A stretch of DNA of 64,000 bases from Pseudoduganella namucuonensis (GTDB lineage: Bacteria; Pseudomonadota; Gammaproteobacteria; Burkholderiales; Burkholderiaceae_D): the NCBI RefSeq assembly GCF_900116645.1, contig NZ_FPBO01000003.1, positions 248,001 to 312,000 on the forward strand, written 5' to 3'. The notes below the pieces were generated by a model. That model made no database searches, was not told where the DNA came from, and saw nothing but the letters and a program-made list of their open reading frames with translations. The translations under genes were made by a program, and so were the position numbers. The stretch's first letter is position 1, and each line of letters opens with the position of its first letter. Shown piece after piece: positions 46,115 through 56,145 of the stretch.

Positions 46115-47565
46115 TGGGCGCGCGGCGTTGGCTGGTGTCGGGGGCGGTGGTGGCGGCGGCGCTGGGCGCGGCCGGCCTGGGCGGGGCCGCCTATGTGCTG
46201 CAGAGCGAGGGCATCGCGCCGCGCACGCTGGCGCCCTACCTGGAGCACCGCGCGGCCGGCCACAACGGCGTGATCGTCGGCGCGGCGGCCTGGGGCGGGG
46301 CGAAACTGATGGAGATGGACCGCGGGCCGGCGCTGCCGCGCGCCGCGCTGGCCACGGTGGCCGGCGCCGGCGCGCGCGCCGTCCCGGCGCGGCCGGGCGG
46401 GCAGGAGACCCTGGTCGCCGGCGCCGAACAGCTGCGCGCCGCCGTCGCCGCGGCGCAGCCGGGCGCGGTGCTGACCCTGCTGCCGGGCACCTACCGCATC
46501 AGCGGGCGGCCCCTCAAGACCGGCCGCGGCGGCACCGCCGCCGCGCCCATCACGCTGCGCGCGGCCAGCCCCGGCACCGTGCGGCTGGAATCGGACACGG
46601 TGGAGGCCTTCCAGATCTCCGAGCCGCACTGGCGCCTGGAGAACCTGACGATACGGGGCGTGTGCCAGCGCGACGACGACTGCGAGCACGCGCTGCACGT
46701 GATCGGCGGCGCCAGCCATTTCGTGGCGCGCAACAACACCATCAGCGATTTCAACGCCCACATCAAGATCAACGGCCACGGCGGCCGCTTCCCCGACCAC
46801 GGGCTGCTGGAGAACAACACGCTGACCAACGCGCGCGAGCGCAACACCGGCAAGCCGGTCACGCCGGTCGACCTGGTGGCGGCCAGCCACTGGATCCTGC
46901 GCGGCAACCTGATCACCGACTTCATCAAGGCCGGCGGCGACCGCGTCAGCTACGGCGCGTTCGCCAAGGGCGGCGGCGCGCACAATGTGTTCGAGCGCAA
47001 CATCGTCATCTGCGAGCACCTGCTGCAGCGCCGGCCCGGCCAGCGCGTCGGCCTGTCGCTGGGCGGCGGCGGCACCGGCAAGATGTTTTGCCGCGACCAG
47101 CGCTGCGTGGCCGAGCAGGAGCAGGGCGTGATCCGCGACAACCTGATCGCCTCCTGTTCGGACGAGGGCCTGTACCTGAACAGCGCGGCGGCCAGCAAGA
47201 TCAGCCACAACACCCTGCTCGACACCAGCGGCGTGCTGGTGCGCTTCCCCGCCAGCAGCGCCGACCTGGACGGCAACCTGGTGGACGGCGCCATCCGCGG
47301 CCGCAACGGCGGCGACGCGCGCCTGCACGACAACCTGGCCGGCGGCGTGCTGTCGCAATACCTGGGGCGCCATCCGCTGCGCCAGCTGTACCGCGAGCCG
47401 GCGGCGCTGGACTTCGGCTGGCGCGAGGCCGCGCCGCGCCGCGCCGGGGCCGAGACCGGCGAGGCGCGGCCCGACCTGTGCGGCGCCGCGCGCCCGGCCC
47501 AGCCCCGCTACGGCGCCTTCGAGGACTTCGCGGCCTGCCTGGCGCCGGCGGCGGCCAGCTTGTAG
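46114..47565 (+). CDS. exported right-handed parallel beta-helix protein
   Basis: A 483-residue protein. The N-terminal membrane or signal segment is residues about 7-30 (SGAVVAAALGAAGLGGAAYVL). Residues about 95-420 form an Asn/His-rich parallel beta-helix (repeated LENNTL, ARNNTI, LRGNLI, IRDNLI, SHNTLL). The arrangement resembles pectate-lyase and polysaccharide-lyase family 6 (chondroitinase B/alginate lyase) enzymes, but catalytic residues cannot be assigned with certainty. It is translationally coupled to prsR (TGATG), which is unusual for a structural enzyme. It may cut or bind the EPS. Confidence 0.75.
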
Positions 47566-47601
47566 TTTTATCGGATCAGATGCGCAGGCCCGCACGCATC
47601 C

Positions 47602-47628
47602 GGCGGAATAAGCTGCGCTTACTCCGCC
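47602..47628. repeat. REP-like hairpin GGCGGAATAAGC-TGC-GCTTACTCCGCC
   Basis: Twelve-base arms with one mismatch and a 3-base loop, followed by CTACGGGGTC. It lies between the convergent beta-helix and DegT genes. This resembles the widespread REP palindromes with a GGCGGAATAAGC core; it is non-coding. Confidence 0.6.
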
Positions 47629-47676
47629 CTACGGGGTCACGATGGACCTTAATTTAACGTATTGGCGCCCGGGGGC

Positions 47677-48900
47677 TTATTGCGCCGCGGCCAGCGCAGC
47701 GCGCAGCGCGGCGCACAGCCGCGCCAGTTCGGCCGCGTTCAAATCCTGGTGGCAGGGCAGGGCCAGCACGTGGTGGCCCAGCGCCACCGCCTGCGGGCAG
47801 ATGGCGGCGTCCACCCCCGGCCACAGCGTGTGGCCGAAGCGCACCAGCGGCACCTCCGCCGCCCGCAGCGCGGCGAACACGGCGTCCGGCCGCGCCACCC
47901 ACAATGGAAACAGCCACGGGCAGGCGCCCTCCGGCAACGCCGCGTGCAGCGGCCGGCAGCCGGGCAGGTCCCGCACGGCCGCCTCCAGCGCCAGGTAGTG
48001 GCGGCGCCGCAGCGCCGTGACGCGGCCGGCGTCCGCGCGCCGCAACACCCAGCGCGAGAACCAGGCCGAGCGCTTGTCCAGCCAGCGCGGGTCGAAATCG
48101 TAGCTGCTGTCGGACGAGGCCGGCGCCAGCGCCAGTTCCGCCGCCACGGCGCCGTCCGGCAGGGCGGCGCCGCGGCGCGCCTTCAGCGCCGCCCACAGCT
48201 TGTCCTTGCACCACAGCGGCAGGCGCAGCAGCGCGCGCAGCGCGCCCAGGCGGCCGTGCGCGAAGCTGTGCTCCAGCACCGCCAGCGCGGCCTTGGCCTC
48301 GAAGCCGCGGCCGGCCGAGCGCAAGGCCACGCCGTCCAGCGGGCGGCGCGCCGACACCAGGCAGCCGCCCTCGAAAATCGGGTAGAACTTCATGCCGCTG
48401 CCGATCGCGTAGTCGCCGTGGGAGCCGACCGGCAGGCCGCCGTGGCGGCCGAAGAAGCTGTGCGCGCAATCCTCCAGCAGCGCCACGCCGTGGCGGTCGC
48501 ACCAGGCGCGGATAGTCCCCATGTCCTGCGGGAAGCCGAAGTAGTGGGTCACCATCACGGCCTTGACGGTGCCGTCCAGCCTGGCGTCCAGGTCGGCCAG
48601 GTCGACCGCGGCGGCGGCGTCGACGCGGTAGAACACGGGACGGGCGCCGCGCCACAGCACGGGCGGCACCATGGAGGGGCTGTGGTAGGCCGGCACCAGC
48701 ACGCTGTCGCCCGGGCCCACGCCCAGTTCGCGCAGCGCCAGCGCGATGGCGACGCGGCCGCTGGTGACCAGGCGCACGGCGCCGGCGTCCAGCAGCGAGG
48801 GCAGCGCGGGCGGCGCGCCGGCGCGCGCGCGGCGGAACGCCGCCAGCGACAGCACCGGCAGGCGGGGGATGGCGGCGGACGACGGACGGGGCGCGGCCAT
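47677..48900 (-). CDS. DegT/DnrJ/EryC1/StrS-type PLP aminotransferase homologue
   Basis: A 407-residue fold type I PLP protein. The DegT signatures are visible: GDSVLVPAYHSPSMVPPVLW, the cofactor-anchoring Asp144 (LLEDCAHSF) and Lys171 (GSGMKFYPIFEGG), the likely Schiff-base lysine. Members usually aminate nucleotide-linked keto-sugars, giving amino sugars for the EPS. The spacing around Lys171 differs from the usual GEGG context, so activity on a sugar is inferred. Located one base after the O-ligase gene (stop at 48902), it is translationally near-coupled as the last gene of a leftward operon. Confidence 0.8.
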   Translation of the reverse strand: MAAPRPSSAAIPRLPVLSLAAFRRARAGAPPALPSLLDAGAVRLVTSGRVAIALALRELGVGPGDSVLVPAYHSPSMVPPVLWRGARPVFYRVDAAAAVDLADLDARLDGTVKAVMVTHYFGFPQDMGTIRAWCDRHGVALLEDCAHSFFGRHGGLPVGSHGDYAIGSGMKFYPIFEGGCLVSARRPLDGVALRSAGRGFEAKAALAVLEHSFAHGRLGALRALLRLPLWCKDKLWAALKARRGAALPDGAVAAELALAPASSDSSYDFDPRWLDKRSAWFSRWVLRRADAGRVTALRRRHYLALEAAVRDLPGCRPLHAALPEGACPWLFPLWVARPDAVFAALRAAEVPLVRFGHTLWPGVDAAICPQAVALGHHVLALPCHQDLNAAELARLCAALRAALAAAQ

Positions 48901-48901
48901 G

Positions 48902-50191
48902 TCAGGGGCGCGGCAGGCCGGGCTGGGCCGGCGCGCCGGCCGGCAGGGCGTCGGCCGGCTGCGGGTGCCGTATCAGGACCTTGTCGAGCAGGGCCATCAG
49001 GGCGTAGATGTAGTAGGGCAGGTCGTAATAGGCCAGCGTCAGGAAGGCGCCGCACACCATGTAGCCTATCATGCTGACCTGGCACATCGACGCCAGCGCG
49101 CGCGCCCAGGCCAGATCGGGCTTGTCCTGGCAAAACCGTATCACCTTGCTGCCCGTGCGCCACGCTCCGAACAGCATCCCCAGGAACAGCAGCAGCCCCA
49201 GAAAGCCGTGTTCGCCCAGCACTTGGAAGTAAATGCTGTGCGCCACGTGGTAGTGGTCGGGGTCCGGCGCGTAGGTGCTGAACATATTGCGGGAAAAGAC
49301 ACCAAAGCCGCCACCCAGTGGATTGGCAGTGGCGACATTGATGGCGAACTGCCAGGCATTGATACGCCCCATCGCGGACGTGTCTTCTTGATAATTGTCA
49401 ATGGTTTCCATTCGTCCCAACCATTTTTCCGGGATTGCCATGAAGATCAGCGGCGCCAGGAGCGCGAGCACGATCACGGCGCGGAATTTATTGCCCGACT
49501 TTAGCCACAGGAAGAACACCATGGCGGCTCCGCCCAGCAGCGCGCCCCGCGAATAGGTGCCGATTACGGCGGCGAAGGTCAGCACCACAGCGCCAAGGCA
49601 GGCGCGCTTGATCCATTTGTTCTTTGCGGTCAGCATCATGAACCACAGGATGGGCAGCACGGTGACTTGGCTGAGCGCGATGGTGTTGTTGTCTGAAATA
49701 TAGCTGCCGGCCGGGCCAAGCACGTGGCTGGAACCGCCCGACAGGATAGTGAACACGCCGCCCTTGATGCCCCAGAAGCCGACCGACAGGCCGACCGTCC
49801 AGGCCAGCGCCCTGACTTCCGCGCCGGTGCGGATGGCGCATATCGTGATCAGCACCATCAGATAGGTCTTTACCACACGGTTCCATTCGGTCCAGGCCGC
49901 GTCCTGCTCCTTCGCCAGGAGGCAGGTCAACGTCATGAAGGAGAACAGGATGATCATCATCACCGGCACTGGCGAGCCAGGCAGCTTCTTGGCCTCTTTG
50001 GAGGCAATTAGGCTGAGTAGTGTGGTGACGCAGATCAGCAACGCGAACGGAAACAGATAGGCCGCGCCGTAGGCCAGCCGATGCGGATTCATCAGGCTGA
50101 CGCAGGCGTACACCATCACCCCCACCGCCGGCCGCTTGAAGATGAACGGGATGGAGCCGAAGATCAGGATGAAGATGACGGCGTCACGCAC
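48902..50191 (-). CDS. exosortase A-associated putative O-glycosylation ligase
   Basis: A 429-residue membrane protein with about ten helices, matching the PEP-CTERM/XrtA-associated O-antigen-ligase family (TIGR03097). It opens VIFILIFGSIPFIFKRPAVGVMVYAC and has the conserved SLMNPHRLAYG. A large periplasmic loop (about 300-345) carries HYHVAHSIYFQVLGEHG, the ligase-type His region. Such proteins may ligate or polymerise EPS units or glycosylate sorted proteins. The GTG start (50191) overlaps the end of the upstream glycosyltransferase by eight bases, indicating a tight operon. Confidence 0.93.
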   Translation of the reverse strand: MRDAVIFILIFGSIPFIFKRPAVGVMVYACVSLMNPHRLAYGAAYLFPFALLICVTTLLSLIASKEAKKLPGSPVPVMMIILFSFMTLTCLLAKEQDAAWTEWNRVVKTYLMVLITICAIRTGAEVRALAWTVGLSVGFWGIKGGVFTILSGGSSHVLGPAGSYISDNNTIALSQVTVLPILWFMMLTAKNKWIKRACLGAVVLTFAAVIGTYSRGALLGGAAMVFFLWLKSGNKFRAVIVLALLAPLIFMAIPEKWLGRMETIDNYQEDTSAMGRINAWQFAINVATANPLGGGFGVFSRNMFSTYAPDPDHYHVAHSIYFQVLGEHGFLGLLLFLGMLFGAWRTGSKVIRFCQDKPDLAWARALASMCQVSMIGYMVCGAFLTLAYYDLPYYIYALMALLDKVLIRHPQPADALPAGAPAQPGLPRP

Positions 50192-51341
50192 GGCGCATCA
50201 GCCCTTCGAACAGGCGCACCACGCGGCGCGCGTTGGCCTGCCAGGTGAGCTGCTGCTCGCCGATGGCGGCGCGCGCGTTGCGCGCCACCTTGCCGCGCAG
50301 CTCGGCGTCCAGGCACAGGCGCTCGACGGCGCGCGCCAGGCCGTCCGGCTGGCCCGGGTCGAACAGCACCGCGTTGTGGTCCTCCTTGAGGATTTCGCGG
50401 ATGTTGGGCTGGTCCGGGCCGACGATGGCCTTGCCCAGCGCCAGGTATTCGAACAGCTTGAGCGGCGAGGCGTAGGCCACCACGGCCGGCTGCAGCGCGA
50501 TGTCGAACGCGGCCACGTAGCGCGCCACCTCGTCGCGCCCGATGACGCCGGTGAAGCGCACCCGCTGCTCGATGCCCAGCTCGCGCGCCTGCTGCTCCAG
50601 CGCGGCGCGCACCGGGCCGTCGCCCACCACCAGCAGGTGGCGGCGCGACTCGGGCGGGTCGGCGGCGATCATCGCGATCACCTTGTCCAGGCCGTGCCAG
50701 TCGCGCACGAAGCCGGTGAAGCCCAGCACCAGGTAGTTCTCCAGCCCCAGCGCGCGCTTGGCGGCCGCCGTGTCCAGGTCGCCGTCGAAGCGCTCCAGGT
50801 TGATGCCGTTCGGGATCACCTCGATGCGCTTGGCGTCCACGCCGTAGGCCGACACCATGTCGCCCAGCACCCGCGTCACCGGCAGCACCACGTCGGCGTT
50901 GCGCCAGGCGTAGGCCTGCGACCAGCGCGCCAGCCGGGTCAGCGACAGGCCGTCGTAGCGGGCCCGCTCCTCCATGATCGGGGCGTTGATCTCCAGTAGC
51001 ATCGGCAACTTGTACTTGCGCGCCAGCCAGATGCCGGCCGGCAGGAACAGGTTGTAGCGCTCGTACAGGCAGTCGGGCTTGTGCCGCTTGACGGCCGCCA
51101 CCAGGCGGCGGTAGGCCACCAGCGAGTAGCCCAGCTCCATCAGTTCGTAGAACCAGCCCGGCAGGTGGCGCTTCAGCTTGGCGACCAGGCCGGCGTCGGA
51201 GCCGAAGTCCTCGGTTTCCGCGCTGGGCGGCGCCACGATGACGACCTCGTGGCCTTGCGCGCGCAGCGCGTTGATCATTTCCTCGATGTGGACGTATTGG
51301 CCGTCCTTCGAGCGGGTGCGGTGGTGGTAGAGGATTTTCAC
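50184..51341 (-). CDS. family 4 glycosyltransferase
   Basis: A 385-residue GT-B enzyme. It has an N-terminal acceptor domain starting KILYHHRTRSKDGQ and a C-terminal donor domain with VLGFTGFVRDWHGLD. The GT4 E-x7-E-like motif region is YASPLKLFEYLALGKAIVGP. The donor sugar is unknown. The GTG at 51341 is chosen because it overlaps the previous gene's stop (GTGA), the usual coupled arrangement; a longer open frame further upstream is not coding. Middle gene of a leftward four-gene operon (GT4, GT4, O-ligase, DegT). Confidence 0.9.
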   Translation of the reverse strand: MKILYHHRTRSKDGQYVHIEEMINALRAQGHEVVIVAPPSAETEDFGSDAGLVAKLKRHLPGWFYELMELGYSLVAYRRLVAAVKRHKPDCLYERYNLFLPAGIWLARKYKLPMLLEINAPIMEERARYDGLSLTRLARWSQAYAWRNADVVLPVTRVLGDMVSAYGVDAKRIEVIPNGINLERFDGDLDTAAAKRALGLENYLVLGFTGFVRDWHGLDKVIAMIAADPPESRRHLLVVGDGPVRAALEQQARELGIEQRVRFTGVIGRDEVARYVAAFDIALQPAVVAYASPLKLFEYLALGKAIVGPDQPNIREILKEDHNAVLFDPGQPDGLARAVERLCLDAELRGKVARNARAAIGEQQLTWQANARRVVRLFEGLMRRA

Positions 51342-52522
51342 GCGGCGTGGCCCAACTTTATTTTCTGAAACAGGTCGATTTGTCCCTGGGTGGTGGCGTC
51401 CCAGCTGAAGCGTTCGGCGTAGCGGCGGGTGGCGCCGTGGTCCGGATAGCTGGCGCGCAGCAGGCGCACGGCGTCGGCCAGCGCGGCCGGTGTGCGTTCG
51501 CGCATCAGCACGCCCGCCTCGGGCGCGGCCACCACTTCCGGCGTGCCCCAGACGTTGCTGGCCACCACCGGCGTGCCGCAGGCCATCGATTCGAGCAGCA
51601 CATTGGCCCAGCCCTCGCGGCTCGAGGCCAGCACCAGCATGTCGGCCGCGTTGTAATAGCCGGCCAGTTCGGTCTGCGGCACCGAGCCCAGGAAGCGCAC
51701 GCGCGGCGCCACGCCCACTTCCCGGGCCAGGTCCTCCAGGCGCTTGCGCTCCGGGCCGGTGCCGGCGATCAACAGGCGCGCGTCGGGCAGCTCGGCCAGC
51801 GCGCGGATCACCAGGTCGTGCCCCTTGCGCGGGTCCAGCAGGCCGACCGACAGCAGCGTGAAGCCGGTCAGGCCCAGCCTGGCGCGCGCGGCGCCGCGGT
51901 CGGCCGGCGCGAAGCGCTGCAGGTCGACGCCGTTGCGCAGCGGCGTGATGGCGTCGGCCGCCACGCCCAGCTGCACCATCTCGTCCTTGAGCGCGTTGCA
52001 CACGGTGATCAAGCCCTTGGCGTTGCGCGCCGCCCACAAAATCATCCGGCGCGGCAGGCGGAAGCGCGGGATCAGGTTGATGTCGGTGCCGCGGGCGGTG
52101 ATGGTCACCGGCTTGTTGAAGTATTTGCCCAGCATCACGGCGGCCACGCCGTCCGGGTAGAAATAATGGGCGTCGATGACGTCGAAGTCGTAGCCCTGGT
52201 CCAGGATGCGGCCGATCGCGGACTTGGCCGCCTGCGCCATCAGCATGGGCGCGCCCGTCATACCGACCTTCGGGATCAGCATATACCGCGGGTGGACCAC
52301 GCTGATACCGTGGCGGGTTTCGGCCTTGGGCACCCGGGCGTAGCCGGCGTAGGCGCCGAAGCGCGGATGGGTGGACGGGAACCAGGGCACGGGGGCCACC
52401 ACGCGCGATTCGACCTGGCCGCTGGCGATCAGGTAGCGCAGCCGGGTTTCGACGAATATGCCGTGGTTCTGTTGTTCCGCGTTCGGATACAGGGTGCTGA
52501 ACGTGAGTAGCTTCATCTTCAT
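51338..52522 (-). CDS. family 4 glycosyltransferase
   Basis: A 394-residue GT-B enzyme: LLTFSTLYPNAEQ at the N-terminus, then ITARGTDINLIPRF. The donor-binding part shows LLSVGLLDPRKGHDLVI, GTGPERKRLEDLAREVG and SREGWANVLLESMACGTPVV (the EGxxxxxLE-type motif). It is the first gene of the leftward operon and is divergent from the UDP-sugar operon across a 303-base spacer. It probably adds a sugar to the EPS repeat unit; specificity is unknown. Confidence 0.9.
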   Translation of the reverse strand: MKMKLLTFSTLYPNAEQQNHGIFVETRLRYLIASGQVESRVVAPVPWFPSTHPRFGAYAGYARVPKAETRHGISVVHPRYMLIPKVGMTGAPMLMAQAAKSAIGRILDQGYDFDVIDAHYFYPDGVAAVMLGKYFNKPVTITARGTDINLIPRFRLPRRMILWAARNAKGLITVCNALKDEMVQLGVAADAITPLRNGVDLQRFAPADRGAARARLGLTGFTLLSVGLLDPRKGHDLVIRALAELPDARLLIAGTGPERKRLEDLAREVGVAPRVRFLGSVPQTELAGYYNAADMLVLASSREGWANVLLESMACGTPVVASNVWGTPEVVAAPEAGVLMRERTPAALADAVRLLRASYPDHGATRRYAERFSWDATTQGQIDLFQKIKLGHAA

Positions 52523-52825
52523 GGGGGGAGCGGGCCGGCGGCAACGTGGCCGAAAAGGCGGTTAAAACGCTGGGATTGGCGATTTACCGATGATAAAATT
52601 ATAAGTGGAAGAATTTTACCTTAGCCCAATGCTAGCCGAAGGGAAATCATACAACTTTTTGGCGAAAAACTTGCAATCTAATATGCGATGTTGCTTGTCA
52701 AAATCGCCCAACTATCTTAACCTTTCCTCAATAAATAATGCGCGGATGAAAGCAATTGTCTATATGAAATGCCAGCGCCTCGTTCGCCGCGCTCCCGCCG
52801 TTTCCACCAGAAAGAAAACTCCGCT
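52523..52825. promoter_or_regulatory. divergent regulatory spacer of the EPS locus
   Basis: A 303-base AT-rich spacer between the leftward glycosyltransferase operon and ugd. It contains the sigma-54 promoter at 52659-52675, and upstream of it about 135 bases in which an activator such as PrsR could bind. No open frame with coding character is present. CAATTGTC (52752-52759) recalls the motif at 27688. Confidence 0.6.
52659..52675 (+). promoter_or_regulatory. sigma-54 (-24/-12) promoter of the ugd operon
   Basis: TTGGCGAAAAACTTGCA matches the consensus TTGGCACNNNNNTTGCA at 10 of 12 fixed positions. The GG and GC doublets are exactly ten bases apart (GG 52661-52662, GC 52673-52674) and the -12 half is perfect. 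Transcription would start near 52687, about 139 bases before the ugd ATG. The activator is most likely PrsR, encoded 7 kb away. Confidence 0.78.
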
Positions 52826-54193
52826 ATGAAAATCACCATCATCGGCACAGGCTATGTGGGCCTGGTCTCCGGTGCCTGCTTCGCCGACGTCGGCAACACC
52901 GTGCTGTGCCTGGACGTCCACGCCGGCAAAATCGAGATGTTGAACAAGGGCATCATCCCCATCCACGAACCCGGCCTGGACGGCCTGGTCACCAGCAACG
53001 CCGCCGCCGGCCGCCTGCTGTTCTCGACCAGCTACGACGACGCCGTCGAGCACGCCGAGGTGATCTTCCTGGCGGTCGGCACTCCGCCCGACGAGGACGG
53101 CAGCGCCGACCTGACCCACATCCTGTCCGCCGCCCGCAGCATCGGCCAGCGCATCGCGCGCCCGGTGGTGGTGGTCGACAAGTCGACCGTGCCGGTGGGC
53201 ACCGCCGACAAGGTGCGCGCCGCCATCGCCGGGGAACTGGCCAAGCGCGGCGCGGACATCGAGTTCGCCGTCGTCAGCAACCCGGAATTCCTGAAGGAGG
53301 GCGCCGCCATCGGCGACTTCATGCGCCCGGACCGCATCGTGGTCGGCAGCGACGACCCGGCCGCCACCAAGCTGATGCGCCAGCTGTACGCGCCGTTCAG
53401 CCGCAACCATGAAAAGCTGGTGGAGATGGACGTGCGCAGCGCCGAGCTGACCAAGTACGCCGCCAACTCCATGCTGGCCACCCGCATCAGCTTCATGAAC
53501 GAGCTGGCCAACCTGGCCGAACTGCTGGGCGCGGACATCGAATCGGTGCGCCTGGGCATGGGCCTGGACCCGCGCATCGGCTCGCAGTTCCTGTACGCCG
53601 GCATGGGCTACGGCGGCTCCTGCTTCCCCAAGGACGTCAAGGCGCTGATCAAGACCGCCTCCGGCCTGGACCAGCAGCTGCACATCCTGACGGCCACCGA
53701 GGCGGTCAACGAGGCGCAGAAGAACGTGCTGTTCAACAAGCTGGTGCGCTACTTCGGCGGCGCCGGGCAGCTGGCCGGCAAGACCATCGCGCTGTGGGGC
53801 CTGTCGTTCAAGCCCAACACCGACGACATGCGCGAATCGCCCAGCCTGGTGCTGATCCGCTCGCTGTTCGAGGCCGGCGCCAAGGTGCGCGCCTACGACC
53901 CGGTGGCCAGCAAGGAGGCGCTGCGCATCCTGGAGGCCGAGCACGGCGCCGAGCGCTGCGCCCAGTCGCTGACCATGGTCGGCCAGGGCATGGACGCGGT
54001 GGCCGATGCGGACGTGCTGGTGCTGGTCACCGAATGGAAGGAGTTCCGCGCGCCCGATTTCGCCGCGCTGGCCGGCATCCTGCGCCACAAGGCCATCTTC
54101 GACGGCCGCAACATCTATGATCCGGAGGCGGTCACCGAGGCCGGCCTGCGCTACGAGGGCATCGGCCGCACCAGCAAAGACCTGCGCTTATGA
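52826..54193 (+). CDS. ugd: UDP-glucose 6-dehydrogenase
   Basis: A 455-residue NAD-dependent enzyme that oxidises UDP-glucose to UDP-glucuronate in two steps. The NAD-binding GTGYVG is at residues 7-12, and Lys/Asn regions include [13 protein letters not shown]. The catalytic Cys266 is in GGSCFPKD. The C-terminal substrate-binding domain has [15 protein letters not shown]. Length and motifs are normal. The ATG at 52826 is preferred over an in-frame 52769 because it starts exactly at the Rossmann strand (MKITIIGTG). First gene of the sigma-54 operon; its stop overlaps the epimerase start by four bases. Confidence 0.96.
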   Translation: MKITIIGTGYVGLVSGACFADVGNTVLCLDVHAGKIEMLNKGIIPIHEPGLDGLVTSNAAAGRLLFSTSYDDAVEHAEVIFLAVGTPPDEDGSADLTHILSAARSIGQRIARPVVVVDKSTVPVGTADKVRAAIAGELAKRGADIEFAVVSNPEFLKEGAAIGDFMRPDRIVVGSDDPAATKLMRQLYAPFSRNHEKLVEMDVRSAELTKYAANSMLATRISFMNELANLAELLGADIESVRLGMGLDPRIGSQFLYAGMGYGGSCFPKDVKALIKTASGLDQQLHILTATEAVNEAQKNVLFNKLVRYFGGAGQLAGKTIALWGLSFKPNTDDMRESPSLVLIRSLFEAGAKVRAYDPVASKEALRILEAEHGAERCAQSLTMVGQGMDAVADADVLVLVTEWKEFRAPDFAALAGILRHKAIFDGRNIYDPEAVTEAGLRYEGIGRTSKDLRL

Positions 54194-55185
54194 TCACTGG
54201 CCAGCACACCGTCCTGGTGACGGGGGCGGCCGGCTTCGTCGGCAGCTTCGTCGCCGCCCGCCTGGCCGGCATGGGCCACCGCGTGGTCGGCTGCGACAAT
54301 TTCAACGACTACTACGACCCGCGCCTGAAGACCGACCGGATGCGCGCGCTGCTGGACCCGGCCGGCGTGCCCTGCGAGACGGTGGAGCTGGCGGACCCGG
54401 CCCAGGTGGCCGCGCTGTTCGAGCGCGTGCAACCGACCCTGGTGGTGCACCTGGCCGCCCAGGCCGGCGTGCGCTATTCGCTGCAGAACCCGGCCGCCTA
54501 CATCCAGTCCAACCTGGTTGGCTTCGGCAACATGCTGGAGGCCTGCCGCCGGCACCGGATTCAGCATTTGCTGTACGCCAGCAGCAGCAGCGTGTACGGC
54601 AACAACGCCAAGGTGCCGTTCAGCGAGGACGACGTGACGGACGGCCCGGTGTCGCTGTACGCGGCCACCAAGAAGTCCAACGAGCTGATGGCGTACTCCT
54701 ACAGCCACCTGTTCCAGCTGCCGGCCACCGGCCTGCGCTTCTTCACGGTCTACGGCCCGTGGGGCCGGCCCGACATGGCCTACTTCAGCTTCACCGACAA
54801 GATGCTGCGCGGCGAGACCATCCCGGTGTTCGCCGAGGGCCTGCTGACGCGCGACTTCACCTATGTCGACGACATCGTCGAGGGCGTGACGCGGCTGCTG
54901 TTCAAGCCCACCCCCGCCACCGCCGCGGCGCCGGCGCACACGGTGTTCAACATCGGCAACCACAGCCCGGTGCGGGTGCTGGACTTCATCCAGACCATCG
55001 AGCGCGTCACCGGCATCGCGGCGCGCATGGATTTCCAGCCCATGCAGCCGGGCGACGTGCCGGCCACCCACGCCTCCATCGACAAGCTGAAGGCCTGGGT
55101 CGGCTTCGCGCCCACCACGCCGCTGGAAACCGGCATCGGCCGCTTCTATGAATGGTACCGGGCCTGGCCCGGCCGGCGCGCCTGA
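54190..55185 (+). CDS. UDP-glucuronate 4-epimerase-like NAD-dependent epimerase
   Basis: A 331-residue extended short-chain dehydrogenase. It has GAAGFVG (12-18), a Ser/Tyr/Lys active site SSSVYG and Tyr157-xxx-Lys161 (YAATK), and the GalE-type GVRYSLQNP and [13 protein letters not shown] typical of UDP-glucuronate 4-epimerases. It would convert UDP-GlcA, from the upstream dehydrogenase, to UDP-GalA. The pairing therefore implies an acidic EPS containing glucuronate or galacturonate. The ATG overlaps the ugd stop (ATGA). Confidence 0.92.
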   Translation: MITGQHTVLVTGAAGFVGSFVAARLAGMGHRVVGCDNFNDYYDPRLKTDRMRALLDPAGVPCETVELADPAQVAALFERVQPTLVVHLAAQAGVRYSLQNPAAYIQSNLVGFGNMLEACRRHRIQHLLYASSSSVYGNNAKVPFSEDDVTDGPVSLYAATKKSNELMAYSYSHLFQLPATGLRFFTVYGPWGRPDMAYFSFTDKMLRGETIPVFAEGLLTRDFTYVDDIVEGVTRLLFKPTPATAAAPAHTVFNIGNHSPVRVLDFIQTIERVTGIAARMDFQPMQPGDVPATHASIDKLKAWVGFAPTTPLETGIGRFYEWYRAWPGRRA

Positions 55186-55203
55186 CCAGTGGGGGAAGCG
55201 AGC

Positions 55204-56088
55204 ATGAGCGGCGCGCCGCAAATCCTGCTGTTCTACGCGACCGATCCGGCCAACGTCAAGAAGCGCCTGCTGCGCTTCCGCGAGGCCTTCCTGCGCCTGG
55301 GCCCGGACCGCGCGTTCGCGATCGCCTCCTACGACGCCGGGGCCCGCACCGGCGTGCGCCGCGTGACGCTGGACGGGATCGAGATCGAGCACCACGTGTT
55401 CGGCCCGGACGCGATCGACACGCTGGGCTATCCGCACAAGGGCGCGGCGCGCCCCTTCAAGCTCATTCCGGGCAATTGCGACCTGGTGCCGGTGCTGTTC
55501 CGCAAGGCCGTGCCGCATTATGGCGAATACTGGATGATGGAGGACGACGTCGAGTATTCCGGCGACGCGCACGCGCTGTTCGCGGGCCTGGACGGCCGCG
55601 GGGGCGACCTGCTGGCGGCCCACCTGGCGCACGGCTACGACGCCTGGACCTACTCGTCCATGCTGCGCGCGCCCGGCGCCGGCGTGGCGCCGGCCGACAG
55701 CTGGCTGGTGTTCCTGACCTTTTTCCGCGTCAGCGGCGCGGCGCTCGACACCATCGACCGCTATTACCGCGAGGGCTGGTCCGGGCACAGCGAGAACATG
55801 TGGGCCACCATCCTGAAGCACGCCGGCATGCGCGTGGTGGACATCGGCGGCGACGGCGAGTACGTGGCCGACGAGGACCGCAACCGGCGCTACTACGGCC
55901 TGCCCAACGACGGCTTCCAGAAAAACGGCAGTTTCGGCACGATGAACATCCGCCTGCGCGCCGGCCGCCGCAAGGACGTGCTGTGGCATCCGATCAAGCC
56001 GTTCAAGGCCTGGCTGCGGCAGACCCGCAAACGCCTGCTTTCGATTGTTAAATGGCAATTGTCGAAGTTGCAAAATGGGAGGCGCTGA
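55204..56088 (+). CDS. hypothetical protein with DxD-like motif, possible glycosyltransferase
   Basis: A 294-residue soluble protein. An acidic cluster YWMMEDDVEYSGD (about residue 110-122) could be a metal/nucleotide-sugar site, as in GT-A transferases; the second half has SGHSENMWATIL. I do not recognise the family. The ATG at 55204 follows GGGGGAAG. It lies 18 bases after the epimerase gene in the sigma-54 operon, so a role in EPS assembly is likely. A vague resemblance to the protein at 35166 (acidic site in a similar place) is noted but not strong. Confidence 0.6.
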   Translation: MSGAPQILLFYATDPANVKKRLLRFREAFLRLGPDRAFAIASYDAGARTGVRRVTLDGIEIEHHVFGPDAIDTLGYPHKGAARPFKLIPGNCDLVPVLFRKAVPHYGEYWMMEDDVEYSGDAHALFAGLDGRGGDLLAAHLAHGYDAWTYSSMLRAPGAGVAPADSWLVFLTFFRVSGAALDTIDRYYREGWSGHSENMWATILKHAGMRVVDIGGDGEYVADEDRNRRYYGLPNDGFQKNGSFGTMNIRLRAGRRKDVLWHPIKPFKAWLRQTRKRLLSIVKWQLSKLQNGRR

Positions 56089-56145
56089 GCGGCTGACGCC
56101 GCGCCGCCCGCTCCCGCCACCCCATATTTTTTAAAGCCGGAAACT

